Source of the DNA: an uncultured bacterium
GTDB taxonomy: Bacteria; Cyanobacteriota; Vampirovibrionia; Gastranaerophilales; Gastranaerophilaceae
Length of the DNA stretch: 64,000 nt
Direction: 5' to 3'
Assembly: GCA_948684385.1 (NCBI GenBank)
Contig: CAPQCU010000006.1
Coordinates: 1-64,000 of the forward strand
Position 1 is the stretch's first letter, and each line of letters opens with the position of its first letter. The notes under the pieces are model-generated. The model searched no databases, had not been told where the DNA came from, and saw nothing but the letters and a program-made list of their open reading frames with translations. Below are positions 1-7,585 of this stretch, in pieces. Position numbers and translations under genes: made by a program.

Positions 1-60
1 AATGGAAAAAACTTTAGCAAATCTTCACAAATTGAATAAAATTGTTACAATTCGTAATAA

Positions 61-98
61 AAAAAAGACCTTCCTTTTGGAGGAAGATCTTTTTTTAT
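61..98. terminator. bidirectional intrinsic terminator
   Basis: AAAAAGA-CTTCCT and AGGAAG-TCTTTTT pair as a stem with one mismatch, a short TTTGG loop, and a T run on either strand. It lies just after the end of the minus-strand ycf23-like gene and could also end whatever gene enters from the left edge. Bases 1-39 are open in frame 1 (ending TAA at 37-39), possibly the tail of a truncated upstream gene, but this is too short to support. Confidence 0.8.
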
Positions 99-111
99 TT
101 TATGAAATTTT

Positions 112-867
112 TTAAACTAACTCAACTGTGTATTGAGCATTACGTTCTGCAATTTCAACAAGGCTTCTTGAAACAGCAAGCATTGAGATTTCTGAATCAA
201 GTTTGTTGATGCAAGAGCCGCATCCGATAGCAGAAGCACCTGCTGCAAATGCTAAAGAAGCAGTTGTAGGATTTATGCCTGTTGCTGTCATAATAGGTAA
301 TTCGATATTTCTTGAAAGTTCGATTGTATTTGAAATAGTAAGTTCAGCTCTTTCTACCAAACCTCTAACGCCGTTTGAAGGAGCTTCGTTTGAGAAATGA
401 CCTTCTGTTTGGATTAAGTCAACGCCCAATGTCTCAAGTTCTCTTGCTAATTCAATTTGTTCAGAAATTTCAAGTTCACCCGGGATTGTAACGCAGAAGA
501 ATACATCGCTATCAATAAGTTCTTTTGTTTCTTTTGCAAGGTTAAGTACTTGAGAAGCTGAGAAAGATTGACCTTTTTTGTATAAAGCATCAAAGTTGCC
601 AAGTTCAACTGCGTCAGCACCTAAAGCTACTGCGTGAGCAAGCTCTTGAGGGTTAATAGATGAAACAAATAAAGGTAATTCAGTCATTTGTCTTGCCATA
701 GCAATGATATCAGGGTTTGCACAGATATCAATTGCACTTGCTCCTGAGTTTGAAGCGGCTAATACGACTTTTTTTACGCTTTCAGCATTAAAATTATCAA
801 TACCTGCAATAACTTTTACGGCTCTTTTTTCAGTTAAAGCTCTTTTAAAACTTTCAATTCTTGACAT
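112..867 (-). CDS. ycf23: Ycf23/DUF561 family protein (predicted TIM barrel)
   Basis: This 251-residue protein matches what I know of the Ycf23/DUF561 family, conserved in cyanobacteria and in red-algal plastid genomes and of unknown biochemical role. Family-like segments are the N-terminal KVIAGIDNF, a central VELGNFDALY, VTIPGELEISEQIELA followed by IQTEGHFSNEAP, and a C-terminal ATGINPTTASLAFAAGASA / GCGSCINKL, laid out like successive beta-alpha units of a phosphate-binding TIM barrel. The open frame extends 34 codons further upstream, but the ATG at 867 is chosen because it has a good GGAGAAT ribosome-binding site and the family N-terminus starts there. It is monocistronic, divergent from the protease gene, and followed by a strong terminator. 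It is a useful lineage marker because photosynthesis genes are otherwise absent from the window. Confidence 0.85.
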   Translation of the reverse strand: MSRIESFKRALTEKRAVKVIAGIDNFNAESVKKVVLAASNSGASAIDICANPDIIAMARQMTELPLFVSSINPQELAHAVALGADAVELGNFDALYKKGQSFSASQVLNLAKETKELIDSDVFFCVTIPGELEISEQIELARELETLGVDLIQTEGHFSNEAPSNGVRGLVERAELTISNTIELSRNIELPIMTATGINPTTASLAFAAGASAIGCGSCINKLDSEISMLAVSRSLVEIAERNAQYTVELV

Positions 868-1019
868 AATATTCTCCTTTTGTGTCGATTGTGATATAAC
901 ATCTCGTTTATTATACATTAAAATTTGAAAGCTGGCAATATATAGCCAATAAGGTTTTTGAGATGACAATTGTTTGAGCTGAGATTATTTGCAAATATTT
1001 ATCTAAAAGGAATAAATAG

Positions 1020-1667
1020 ATGTTTAAGAAGCTCTTTTTAATAATTTTATTTTCAACGACAATGCTGCCCGGTTTATGTTTTGCAAGGCCTATGAAAAGT
1101 GCATCAGCGATTTATGAAGAGATAAATCCAGCAATAGTATCGGTGGATTCCCAGCTCTCTGACGGGCTTTCATGCGGAACGGGATGTATTATTGATAAAA
1201 GCGGGGTAATCTTAACAAGCGCCCATGTCGTTGATGTCGGTAAATCGGTTGTTGTGACTACAAACAGCGGTCAAAATTATACTGCAAAAGTACTTAAACA
1301 TTTAGGTGATAATAAAGATATCGCGCTTTTGAAAATTGATGCAGCAAGAGATTTAAAGACTGTAAAACTCGGAAATTCGTCAAAAGTTAAAGTAGGAGAA
1401 AAAGTACTTGCAATCGGTAATCCGTTTGGTTTTAGCGGTACATTAACCCAGGGCATAATTTCGAGAATAGATTATGCAAAAAATCGTATTCAAACAGATG
1501 CTGCGATTAATCCCGGTTCGTCCGGAGGCCCTTTGTTGAACCAAAAAGGTGAGATTATAGGAATAAATCAGGCTATTTATAATCCTGATAATAATATTTC
1601 AAATATCGGTATAGGCTTTGCAACTCCGATTAATCTTGTAAAAGAATATTTGAAAGAAAGCGGCTGA
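1020..1667 (+). CDS. exported trypsin-like serine protease (HtrA/DegP-type protease domain, no PDZ)
   Basis: A 215-residue S1C-type protease. Residues 1-22 form a signal peptide (KK, hydrophobic core, cleavage near CFA-R), so it should act in the periplasm or be secreted. The catalytic triad is visible: His69 in TSAHVVD, Asp100 in DNKDIALLKI and Ser168 in NPGSSGGPL. HtrA/DegP enzymes normally carry one or two PDZ domains after the protease domain; this one ends at ATPINLVKEYLKESG, right after the last barrel strand, so it is a PDZ-less short form. AAAAGGAA precedes the ATG. The next gene starts 18 bp after the stop, but a strong promoter lies over the end of this gene, so the two need not be co-transcribed. 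Likely role is proteolysis of misfolded or specific envelope proteins; the substrate is unknown. Confidence 0.85.
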   Translation: MFKKLFLIILFSTTMLPGLCFARPMKSASAIYEEINPAIVSVDSQLSDGLSCGTGCIIDKSGVILTSAHVVDVGKSVVVTTNSGQNYTAKVLKHLGDNKDIALLKIDAARDLKTVKLGNSSKVKVGEKVLAIGNPFGFSGTLTQGIISRIDYAKNRIQTDAAINPGSSGGPLLNQKGEIIGINQAIYNPDNNISNIGIGFATPINLVKEYLKESG

Positions 1668-1678
1668 TGTTATATAAT
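1650..1678 (+). promoter_or_regulatory. sigma70-type promoter for a leaderless start
   Basis: TTGAAA (1650-1655), a 17-bp spacer and TATAAT (1673-1678) form a near-consensus promoter inside the last codons of the protease gene. The next ATG is at 1686, only 7 bases after the -10 box and with no Shine-Dalgarno sequence, so transcription should begin at or beside the start codon. Confidence 0.65.
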
Positions 1679-1685
1679 AACAAAG

Positions 1686-2261
1686 ATGAAGATTTTTGTT
1701 TCTATATTAATGATGCTTTTATTATGCCGGATGTCTTTTGCAGCACCTGCGTTAAGAGATTATGACGAAATTGATATTCCTGCAGGTACGCATGTTCAGG
1801 TAATTTCTTTACAGGAATTTTCTACTGCGTATTGTGAAGAAGGTGACAAAGTTTATTTTGAATCAACTTCAGATATTTACTTATACAATAAAGATGTAAT
1901 TCCTGCGGGTACAAGATTTTCAGGTTATATTGACAAGAAAAACGAACCAATAATAGGAACTCATGCTGCAATGAGGGTTTTTGTTAATAAAATGTATCTT
2001 CCTGACGGATATGAAATTCCGATAAAAGCGTTTATATATACAGCTAATAATAATATCATAGGAGGCGGTTTAACACCTCCTGCTGAATATATAAGAGTGC
2101 CGCATTATCAGCGGTGGGCGATGTTTAGAGCAATGGGAACGCTGCAATGTGCACCCGGAGCAAAAAGAAAAATGGGTGAGCATGTCACAATTTCATCAGG
2201 AGCAGATTTAATTATAGTTCTTGCTGAGCCTGTACATTTAAGCCACGTATTAATAAATTGA
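1686..2261 (+). CDS. exported hypothetical protein with IPAGT-type barrel motifs
   Basis: A 191-residue protein with a clear signal peptide (residues 1-19, cut after SFA). The body has two related segments: IPAGTHVQVISLQEFSTAYCE near residue 31 and VIPAGTRFSGYI near residue 71, then YEIPIKAFIYTANN. The same plan (value that must be positive or generous, a state that can be negative, an IPAG loop, then PI) is seen in the next gene, so the two look like diverged relatives. The pattern recalls beta-barrel domains of VirB10/TrbI-like or similar exported proteins, but I cannot assign it. It has no ribosome-binding site; the ATG follows a TATAAT box by 7 bases (leaderless start). Confidence 0.75.
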   Translation: MKIFVSILMMLLLCRMSFAAPALRDYDEIDIPAGTHVQVISLQEFSTAYCEEGDKVYFESTSDIYLYNKDVIPAGTRFSGYIDKKNEPIIGTHAAMRVFVNKMYLPDGYEIPIKAFIYTANNNIIGGGLTPPAEYIRVPHYQRWAMFRAMGTLQCAPGAKRKMGEHVTISSGADLIIVLAEPVHLSHVLIN

Positions 2262-2307
2262 CAAAAATCTCATTGATATTAAAATGTAATATAGGGGAGG
2301 GATTCAA

Positions 2308-3051
2308 ATGGAGAATAAATTTTTAGCATTTTTAATGCTTCTGGCGATATGTCCTGTAAATTCTGTTTTTGCTGCATCGAATTATTCTTTTCAGCAGCCG
2401 CAGCCGGTTTATAATACTCCATATGTTCAACAACCGATGCAATATTCTTCAAACCAGCCTTTGCAAGGTAATGTTGTTATGGTTCCTGCAGGAACTTCCT
2501 TGCCTGCAATGCTCACAACTCCAATATCATCTGCTACAGCTGCAGCGGGTCAAGGGGTTACAATGGCATTGAACTCTGATTTTTACTATAATAATAAGCT
2601 AATAGCTCCGGCAGGAAGCACTATTTCCGGAGCTGTAATCGAAGCTTCCAAAGCAAAACGCGGAAGTATGAACGGTAAGCTTTGTATCCGATTTACTCAG
2701 ATTTTTACTCCTTACGGAACGCAAATTCCTATTTCTGCAGTGATTAAAACCGATGATAATACCGGAGTTTTAATTGGCGGAACTAAAATGGATGTAACAA
2801 AAAATTATGCTAAAGACATGGCGGCAGGCAGTGCAGCAGGTGCTCTTTCTGGTCTGGTATTCGGAGCTCTTGCCGGTGGTGATTTAGGTCGTGGTACTGC
2901 TTTAGGTACGGCTGTAGGTGCAGGAGGTGGTTTGGTTAAGTCAGTATGGGATAAAGGAAATGATGTCGAAATTCCTGCAAACTCTTGTATTGATTTGATG
3001 TTAACCCAGCCGATTACAGTTTCTGCGTCAAGTTATAGTTATGAAAATTAG
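2308..3051 (+). CDS. exported hypothetical protein with glycine-zipper segment
   Basis: A 247-residue protein. Signal peptide at residues 1-22 (cut after VFA), then a Gln/Pro-rich linker (about residues 25-55), then a domain like that of the preceding gene: VPAGTSLPAMLTTPISSAT, then IAPAGSTISGAVIEASKAKRG and GTQIPISAVIKTDDN. Residues about 171-211 are Gly/Ala-rich (AAGSAAGALSGLVFGALAGG) and look like a glycine zipper able to insert in or lie on a membrane. Start supported by GGGGAGGG nine bases upstream of the ATG. It sits just before the TonB/Exb genes and may be an envelope component; function unknown. Confidence 0.75.
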   Translation: MENKFLAFLMLLAICPVNSVFAASNYSFQQPQPVYNTPYVQQPMQYSSNQPLQGNVVMVPAGTSLPAMLTTPISSATAAAGQGVTMALNSDFYYNNKLIAPAGSTISGAVIEASKAKRGSMNGKLCIRFTQIFTPYGTQIPISAVIKTDDNTGVLIGGTKMDVTKNYAKDMAAGSAAGALSGLVFGALAGGDLGRGTALGTAVGAGGGLVKSVWDKGNDVEIPANSCIDLMLTQPITVSASSYSYEN

Positions 3052-3120
3052 TAAGTAGATTAATTTAATTTGCAACAGGTTTTATTATTCTATAAAAGTA
3101 GTACAAGAGAGAAATAAAAA

Positions 3121-4314
3121 GTGACACTAATTAATAAAAAAAGTTTTATATCAGATGAGGATGAAGAAAAGAACTTAAAAGAATATGTTCTTCCGACAAT
3201 TGCAACAAGCAAACCGGAAGTTATTCCTATAAAAAAATCGCTTGCAATATCATCTGCGCTTCATCCCGGCGTAGTCTTGTTAATATGGCTTATTACGGTT
3301 GCTCTGGCTTTAATGGGAATAAATTTGAATTTGTTTAAAAAGCCTCAAGCTCAGTTAAAAAAGGATATTGAGTTTGTGCTTGTTGATAAAGAAGCAAAGC
3401 CGCGCGATCCAAATACTAAAAATCGTGCTGATATGAATTCCAGAAGCGGCGGAATAAATGATCCTAAGAGAAAAGTTTCCATGCCGTCTCCAGCACCTAG
3501 CAAGCCTTCGAAACCTTCTGCTGCAGCTCAGAGTGCTAATAAAATAATTAAAAAACAGCAGCAACAAATTAAGCAACAGCCAAAGCCGCAGCCGGCTAAA
3601 GCACAGCAGCCTAAACAGGCTCAAACTAAACCGGTGCAGCAGCCTGCTGCTCAAAATAAGCCGTCTCCGGCAAAACCGGCACCGCCTACTGCAAGACCGT
3701 CTTCAAGACCGGTCTCTTCTCCGGCACCGGTACCGAAACCTTCTTCTGCCTTTACAGTAGCTGCTCCAAAAGGCGCACCTGTAGGTAAGACATTAGCAAC
3801 AGGCCCTGTTGGCGGGACTTCAGCTCCTACCGGTGCTAAATCCGGTTCAGCTTCATCCGGCAGCGGTAATAAAGGCGGAGGTGCTTATGCTCCAAAACCT
3901 TCTCTCTCTCCTTCTTCAGGTGGAGGAAGCGGTCAGCTCGGCAGAGCTCCGGGAGGTACCGGTAATTTAGGCAACCCCGGCGGCGGAGGCGGTGCACCTG
4001 GTATTGATGCACTTAGAGAACCTGATTTTGGGCCTTACATGCGTGAGCTTCAAAGAAGAATTAAATTAAATTGGGATCCTCCAAAAGGTAATGAAAGTAA
4101 ACGTGTAGTGCTTTTATTCAAAATAGCTAAAGACGGACGTTTATTGTCTTGCAGAGTTCATAAATCTTCCGGCATGCCTTTAGCAGATCAGGCAGCTTTG
4201 AAAGCGGTTGAGTTAACTGCTCCGTTCAGACCTTTGCCTGCAGATTTCAAAGGACAGAGTATTGATATTCAGTTTACGTTTGACTACAACGTGTTCAATG
4301 CCTCAAGATATTAG
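3121..4314 (+). CDS. TonB-like energy-transducing protein
   Basis: A 397-residue protein starting at GTG. The cytosolic N-terminus is followed by one membrane segment at about residues 46-68 (HPGVVLLIWLITVALALMG), a long Pro/Ala/Gln/Lys then Gly/Ser-rich periplasmic spacer (about 100-295), and a TonB/TolA-type C-terminal domain (about 306-392) with YMRELQRRIKLNWDPP, VLLFKIAKDGRLLSCRVHKS, SSGMPLADQAALKAVE and PFRPLP. Such proteins span the periplasm and carry ion-gradient energy from an ExbB/ExbD motor to outer-membrane partners. The ExbB and two ExbD genes follow directly, which supports the call; TolA rather than TonB is possible because no TonB-dependent receptor is nearby. The central spacer is longer and more repetitive than in E. 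coli TonB. Confidence 0.85.
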   Translation: MTLINKKSFISDEDEEKNLKEYVLPTIATSKPEVIPIKKSLAISSALHPGVVLLIWLITVALALMGINLNLFKKPQAQLKKDIEFVLVDKEAKPRDPNTKNRADMNSRSGGINDPKRKVSMPSPAPSKPSKPSAAAQSANKIIKKQQQQIKQQPKPQPAKAQQPKQAQTKPVQQPAAQNKPSPAKPAPPTARPSSRPVSSPAPVPKPSSAFTVAAPKGAPVGKTLATGPVGGTSAPTGAKSGSASSGSGNKGGGAYAPKPSLSPSSGGGSGQLGRAPGGTGNLGNPGGGGGAPGIDALREPDFGPYMRELQRRIKLNWDPPKGNESKRVVLLFKIAKDGRLLSCRVHKSSGMPLADQAALKAVELTAPFRPLPADFKGQSIDIQFTFDYNVFNASRY

Positions 4315-4317
4315 GGT

Positions 4318-4360
4318 GGGGTAAATATAGTCGGTAAGGTTTGAGACTACATTAAAGTAA
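4318..4360 (+). repeat. dispersed 43-bp GGGGTAAATRTA element, copy a
   Basis: Begins GGGGTAAATATA directly after the TonB-like stop codon and has GAGACTACA at positions 26-34 of the element, matching in spacing the copies at 18918 and 27838. It is the most diverged of the full-length copies at its 3' end. Confidence 0.5.
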
Positions 4361-4383
4361 ATTAGAGAAAAGAGGATAAAATT

Positions 4384-5034
4384 ATGGAATTATTATTACA
4401 TTCAATTCAATTAGACTGGCCGGTACTTTTGCCGATTCTAGTATGTTCAATTTTGACTTTAACTGTTGCGATTGACAGAGCTGCATTTTACAATGCGAAC
4501 AAAAGAAACGTAATTGAATTTATACCGAAACTTCAAAAAGAGCTTGCAAAGAATAATCTTATGGGTGCTCAAAATCTTGCTGTACAGTGCGGCGGTATTA
4601 TTGGCGAAGTTACAGAAGAAGGTGTTAGAATATTGTCAGAACAGAAGAAAGGTTTTTCACGTTCTTTCGATATCGCATCAGCTCTGGCAACAAGAAAGCT
4701 TGAGCATAGATTAACAATTTTGGGTACAATTGGCGGTGTAGCTCCTTTTTTAGGTTTGTTCGGTACAGTTGTAAGAATTCTTTATACATTTCAGGATTTG
4801 GCTTCTCAAGGTAACCAGTCAGCTGCAGTTGCAATGGGTATCGGTTCAGCATTGATTGCTACAGCTTTTGGTCTTGGTGTAGCGATTGTTGCAGTTGTTT
4901 GTTACAATACTTTCCAATCTACTGTAAGAAGATTTGAGGATGATTTCCAGCTGATTAAGTTACTGTTCCTGAGCTTTGTAGATTCTGAAGAAGAAGCAAA
5001 CGTTAAATCACAGTCAAGTGTTGCGCTTGGCTAG
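4384..5034 (+). CDS. exbB: ExbB/TolQ/MotA-family proton channel
   Basis: A 216-residue protein with three predicted membrane helices at about 12-30, 112-133 and 150-174, the usual ExbB/TolQ topology with a large cytosolic loop between the first two. The conserved region TILGTIGGVAPFLGLFGTV (about 111-129) and GIGSALIATAFGLGVAI (152-168) is the family signature. ExbB pentamers surround an ExbD dimer and use the proton gradient to drive TonB-like proteins. AGAGG precedes the ATG. It is followed after 17 bp by exbD. Confidence 0.92.
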   Translation: MELLLHSIQLDWPVLLPILVCSILTLTVAIDRAAFYNANKRNVIEFIPKLQKELAKNNLMGAQNLAVQCGGIIGEVTEEGVRILSEQKKGFSRSFDIASALATRKLEHRLTILGTIGGVAPFLGLFGTVVRILYTFQDLASQGNQSAAVAMGIGSALIATAFGLGVAIVAVVCYNTFQSTVRRFEDDFQLIKLLFLSFVDSEEEANVKSQSSVALG

Positions 5035-5051
5035 AAAATAGCAGGTATATA

Positions 5052-5579
5052 ATGGGTATTAAAACAGGTAAAAAAGCTTTATTTACAGAAATAAATATCA
5101 CTCCGCTTACGGATATTTTTCTGGTGCTGTTGATTATTATGATGGTTGTTGCACCGACTTTTCAGTCTGTAGACAATTCAATTACAGTTCCTGAAGTAAA
5201 TAGCGGTACTGCAATTGAGCAGGGTAAAGTTACAGTATCCGTGACAAAAGACGGAACGATTTATGTTGACAGCAAACGCTCTTCTATTGGCATGCTTGCG
5301 ACAGATTTGGAAAATCTTAGAGGTGATAACGATAAAGCTGAAGTGGTTGTTAAAGCAGATGAAAAGGTTAAAAGCTCTGTAATTCTTGATATTATGGATG
5401 CTGCTCAGGATGCTCATTATAAAAAATTAATTGTTGCAGGTGAGCCTTTAAACAAAAAAGACCAGAAGATGTTAGAGGAGAGTGAAAGCACTTCAAACTA
5501 TACTTCTAATGCAAATACAATAGAGGGCGCTTCTACAGCTATTCCTGGTGATAATCAATACGAGAATTGGAGTGAATAA
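5052..5579 (+). CDS. exbD: ExbD/TolR-family protein, first copy
   Basis: A 175-residue protein with a short cytosolic N-terminus, one membrane helix (about 21-36) and a periplasmic domain. NITPLTDIFLVLLIIMMV contains the conserved Asp21 that carries protons in this family. The periplasmic part (KADEKVKSSVILDIMDAAQDA) is the normal ExbD fold. It carries an extra Ser/Thr/Asn-rich tail from about residue 140 that the second copy lacks, so the two paralogues are not equivalent. Its TAA stop shares one base with the next ATG (TAATG), so the two ExbD proteins are probably translationally coupled and may form a heterodimer. Confidence 0.92.
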   Translation: MGIKTGKKALFTEINITPLTDIFLVLLIIMMVVAPTFQSVDNSITVPEVNSGTAIEQGKVTVSVTKDGTIYVDSKRSSIGMLATDLENLRGDNDKAEVVVKADEKVKSSVILDIMDAAQDAHYKKLIVAGEPLNKKDQKMLEESESTSNYTSNANTIEGASTAIPGDNQYENWSE

Positions 5580-5956
5580 TGCGTGACAGTTTTAACGAAA
5601 TTAATATTACACCATTAACAGACATTTTTCTGGTGCTTCTGATTATAATGATGGTAATTGCTCCAATGCTTGACCAGCAAGGGTTAAATCTTGCGGTGCC
5701 GGAAGTTGTTAATCAGGAGCAGATTGTGAAAGATAGTAAAATAATGAATTTTACTGTTACATCTGATAACAGGTATTTGTTTGACGGTGCTGAAATTGCA
5801 GCGGCTGATATTGAACAAGCTGTAGCACAGAGAGCTAAGGATTATCCTGACGGGTTGTTAATTCAAGTCGATGAAGATGCAGAGCACGGTGCTGTTGTTA
5901 AATTAATGGATGGAGCAAGAAACGCGGGAGTTACAAGTATTTCTCTTGCAAGGTAA
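5579..5956 (+). CDS. exbD: ExbD/TolR-family protein, second copy
   Basis: A 125-residue ExbD with the same N-terminal block as its neighbour (NEINITPLTDIFLVLLIIM; proton-carrying Asp15), a single helix and a compact periplasmic domain ending at ARNAGVTSISLAR. It lacks the polar tail of the first copy. Overlapping TAATG at its start implies coupled translation from the upstream exbD. Tandem exbD genes behind one exbB occur in other bacteria, including plant pathogens, and are taken to form a motor with two different ExbD subunits. Confidence 0.92.
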   Translation: MRDSFNEINITPLTDIFLVLLIIMMVIAPMLDQQGLNLAVPEVVNQEQIVKDSKIMNFTVTSDNRYLFDGAEIAAADIEQAVAQRAKDYPDGLLIQVDEDAEHGAVVKLMDGARNAGVTSISLAR

Positions 5957-5962
5957 GAATAG

Positions 5963-6751
5963 ATGCAAATTTTAAAACCTTTTATCTGGATGTTTGAAAC
6001 AGAAAACTTTTGGAAAAGAATTGTGCAGCTTTTGGCTGTGCAAATTCTTTTTTATCTTCTGGCATGCGTATTTAATTATTTAGGCAAGTTTCAGGATATA
6101 AGCTATGTTCTTAAAATTGTATTTTATATTCTTACAATTTTGTCTTTGGTACTTCCCTGGCTTATTTTGCAGGGATATTTCTGGAACTTAACTTATAATG
6201 TGATTTCAAGAGATGTTGATATAAAAGCCAACAGCGTTTATTCTGGAAAAGTTAAAAATGTTTTTACAATACATCTTCCGGAGTTTAAATTAGCCACATT
6301 TCTCTGGCGTGGATTTGCTTCTGTCATTGCTACTATTATTATGATTTTTCCGTATGCAATGTTAGTGTATTCCACTATTTTTACGGAATCTTTTACGATG
6401 CCATGGGATAATATTGATAGTTATCACAAACTATACTCAGCAAGTTATAATTTGCTTTATTTGTTTTTCTTTGCTTTCATGCCGGCACTTTTATGGAACT
6501 ATGCAAAACAAAATTCTGTTTTCGCAGTATGGAATGTTCCAAAAGCGGTTTATATTATAGAAAACTACTTTTTTAGATATATTTGGAACACGATTTTATT
6601 TGTACTTTTTTATTTGTTGAACTTTTTCGTCTTGTATCAAATCTATCAACAATTTGGAAATATCGTTTACTTAGCTGCCGGTATTTTGTATTTGTACAGC
6701 TTGCATGTATACGCCTACCTTTTAGGAACGCTTACCCCTTTAAATGATTAG
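5963..6751 (+). CDS. polytopic membrane protein, DUF4013-like
   Basis: A 262-residue protein with about six hydrophobic helices (roughly 22-40, 48-72, 112-140, 160-178, 210-228, 234-255) and few charged residues. The general arrangement (PFIWMFETENFWKRI at the start, then LILQGYFWNLTYNVI) resembles DUF4013 membrane proteins, but I would not insist on it. It starts 6 bp after the second exbD and is likely the last gene of the tonB-exb operon. Its last 12 bases overlap the 3' end of the convergent holB. Confidence 0.75.
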   Translation: MQILKPFIWMFETENFWKRIVQLLAVQILFYLLACVFNYLGKFQDISYVLKIVFYILTILSLVLPWLILQGYFWNLTYNVISRDVDIKANSVYSGKVKNVFTIHLPEFKLATFLWRGFASVIATIIMIFPYAMLVYSTIFTESFTMPWDNIDSYHKLYSASYNLLYLFFFAFMPALLWNYAKQNSVFAVWNVPKAVYIIENYFFRYIWNTILFVLFYLLNFFVLYQIYQQFGNIVYLAAGILYLYSLHVYAYLLGTLTPLND

Positions 6752-7585
6752 CTTCAGACACAAATCGTCGAATATATTTGCCGGCCTGATACCGAGCTTT
6801 GCCTGACGTTTTGCTACTTCAACAATCTCTATATGTTTTATTAATTCTGTGTGTTTCGGGTTAGATTTTAAAGTCTGTAAGATATAATTCTGAATGCTTT
6901 CAAGGATTTCCTGTGCGGAAAAATCTTTTGTTAAATCGCATAATTTTTGTGAAATATCAAAAACATCTTTACGCTCAAACTCGAAATAGTTTGTAAAGAT
7001 ACCTGAAATACAGTCATAATTGTATTCAAGTTTTTTAAACGAAGGTACAAAGAAACATTGCGAACGCGAAATTATCGTTGATAGAACATCGTCAATGTAT
7101 CTTGTTAAGAATATGAAAGTCACACCCGGCTGCGGTTCTTCAATAATTTTTAATAACGAATTTGCAGTCTCTGCCTGAAAATTCACAGGGTTTAATCCGG
7201 AAATATTTCCGTCATCATCTTTATCACAAAAAATAAATACCCTGTGAAATTCTGAAGCTGAAACGAGAGTTTCTTTTATCATTTGTGATTGTTTTATTGA
7301 AATAACTGTTTTTGAATCATCATCGTCAGGCTTGTTATCAATCCTTGAAATTGTAAGAATTGCAGGGTGAGAATTTTCTCTTATCCACCTGCAGTTTAAA
7401 CATTCACAATCATCTTTTTTTTCTTCTTTGCAGTTAAGAAGTCTTGCTATTTCAAGAGCAAAAGTGTATTGAGCATCTAAATCGTTTCCATAAAACAATA
7501 TGCTTTGCGGAAGTGCGCGTTCTTTTGAGGTTAAAGCGCCTGTGAAATATTCGGTTAAAAACGGATACTTATCTGATAATAGCAC
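6740..7585 (-). CDS. holB: DNA polymerase III delta' subunit
   Basis: A 281-residue clamp-loader subunit. It keeps the delta' zinc module (Cys52, Cys60, Cys62, Cys65 in NCKEEKKDDCECLNC) and the downstream AAA+ features (ETANSLLKIIEEP, then TRYIDDVLSTIISRSQ, the sensor-1/SRC region). The P-loop position (FYGNDLDAQYTFA) has no GKT, as expected of delta', which does not hydrolyse ATP. The spacing of the first two cysteines is slightly unusual. It overlaps the 3' end of holA by 17 bases, so the two delta-type subunits are translated from one message. Confidence 0.85.
   Translation of the reverse strand: MLLSDKYPFLTEYFTGALTSKERALPQSILFYGNDLDAQYTFALEIARLLNCKEEKKDDCECLNCRWIRENSHPAILTISRIDNKPDDDDSKTVISIKQSQMIKETLVSASEFHRVFIFCDKDDDGNISGLNPVNFQAETANSLLKIIEEPQPGVTFIFLTRYIDDVLSTIISRSQCFFVPSFKKLEYNYDCISGIFTNYFEFERKDVFDISQKLCDLTKDFSAQEILESIQNYILQTLKSNPKHTELIKHIEIVEVAKRQAKLGIRPANIFDDLCLKLII

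Noticed and set aside
2..112. Frame 2 open reading frame at the left edge
   Set aside because: It runs through the terminator stem and has a Lys/Phe/Leu composition typical of AT-rich non-coding DNA.
868..969. Longer N-terminus of the ycf23-like protein
   Set aside because: The extra 34 residues are not family-like, and a good ribosome-binding site precedes the inner ATG.
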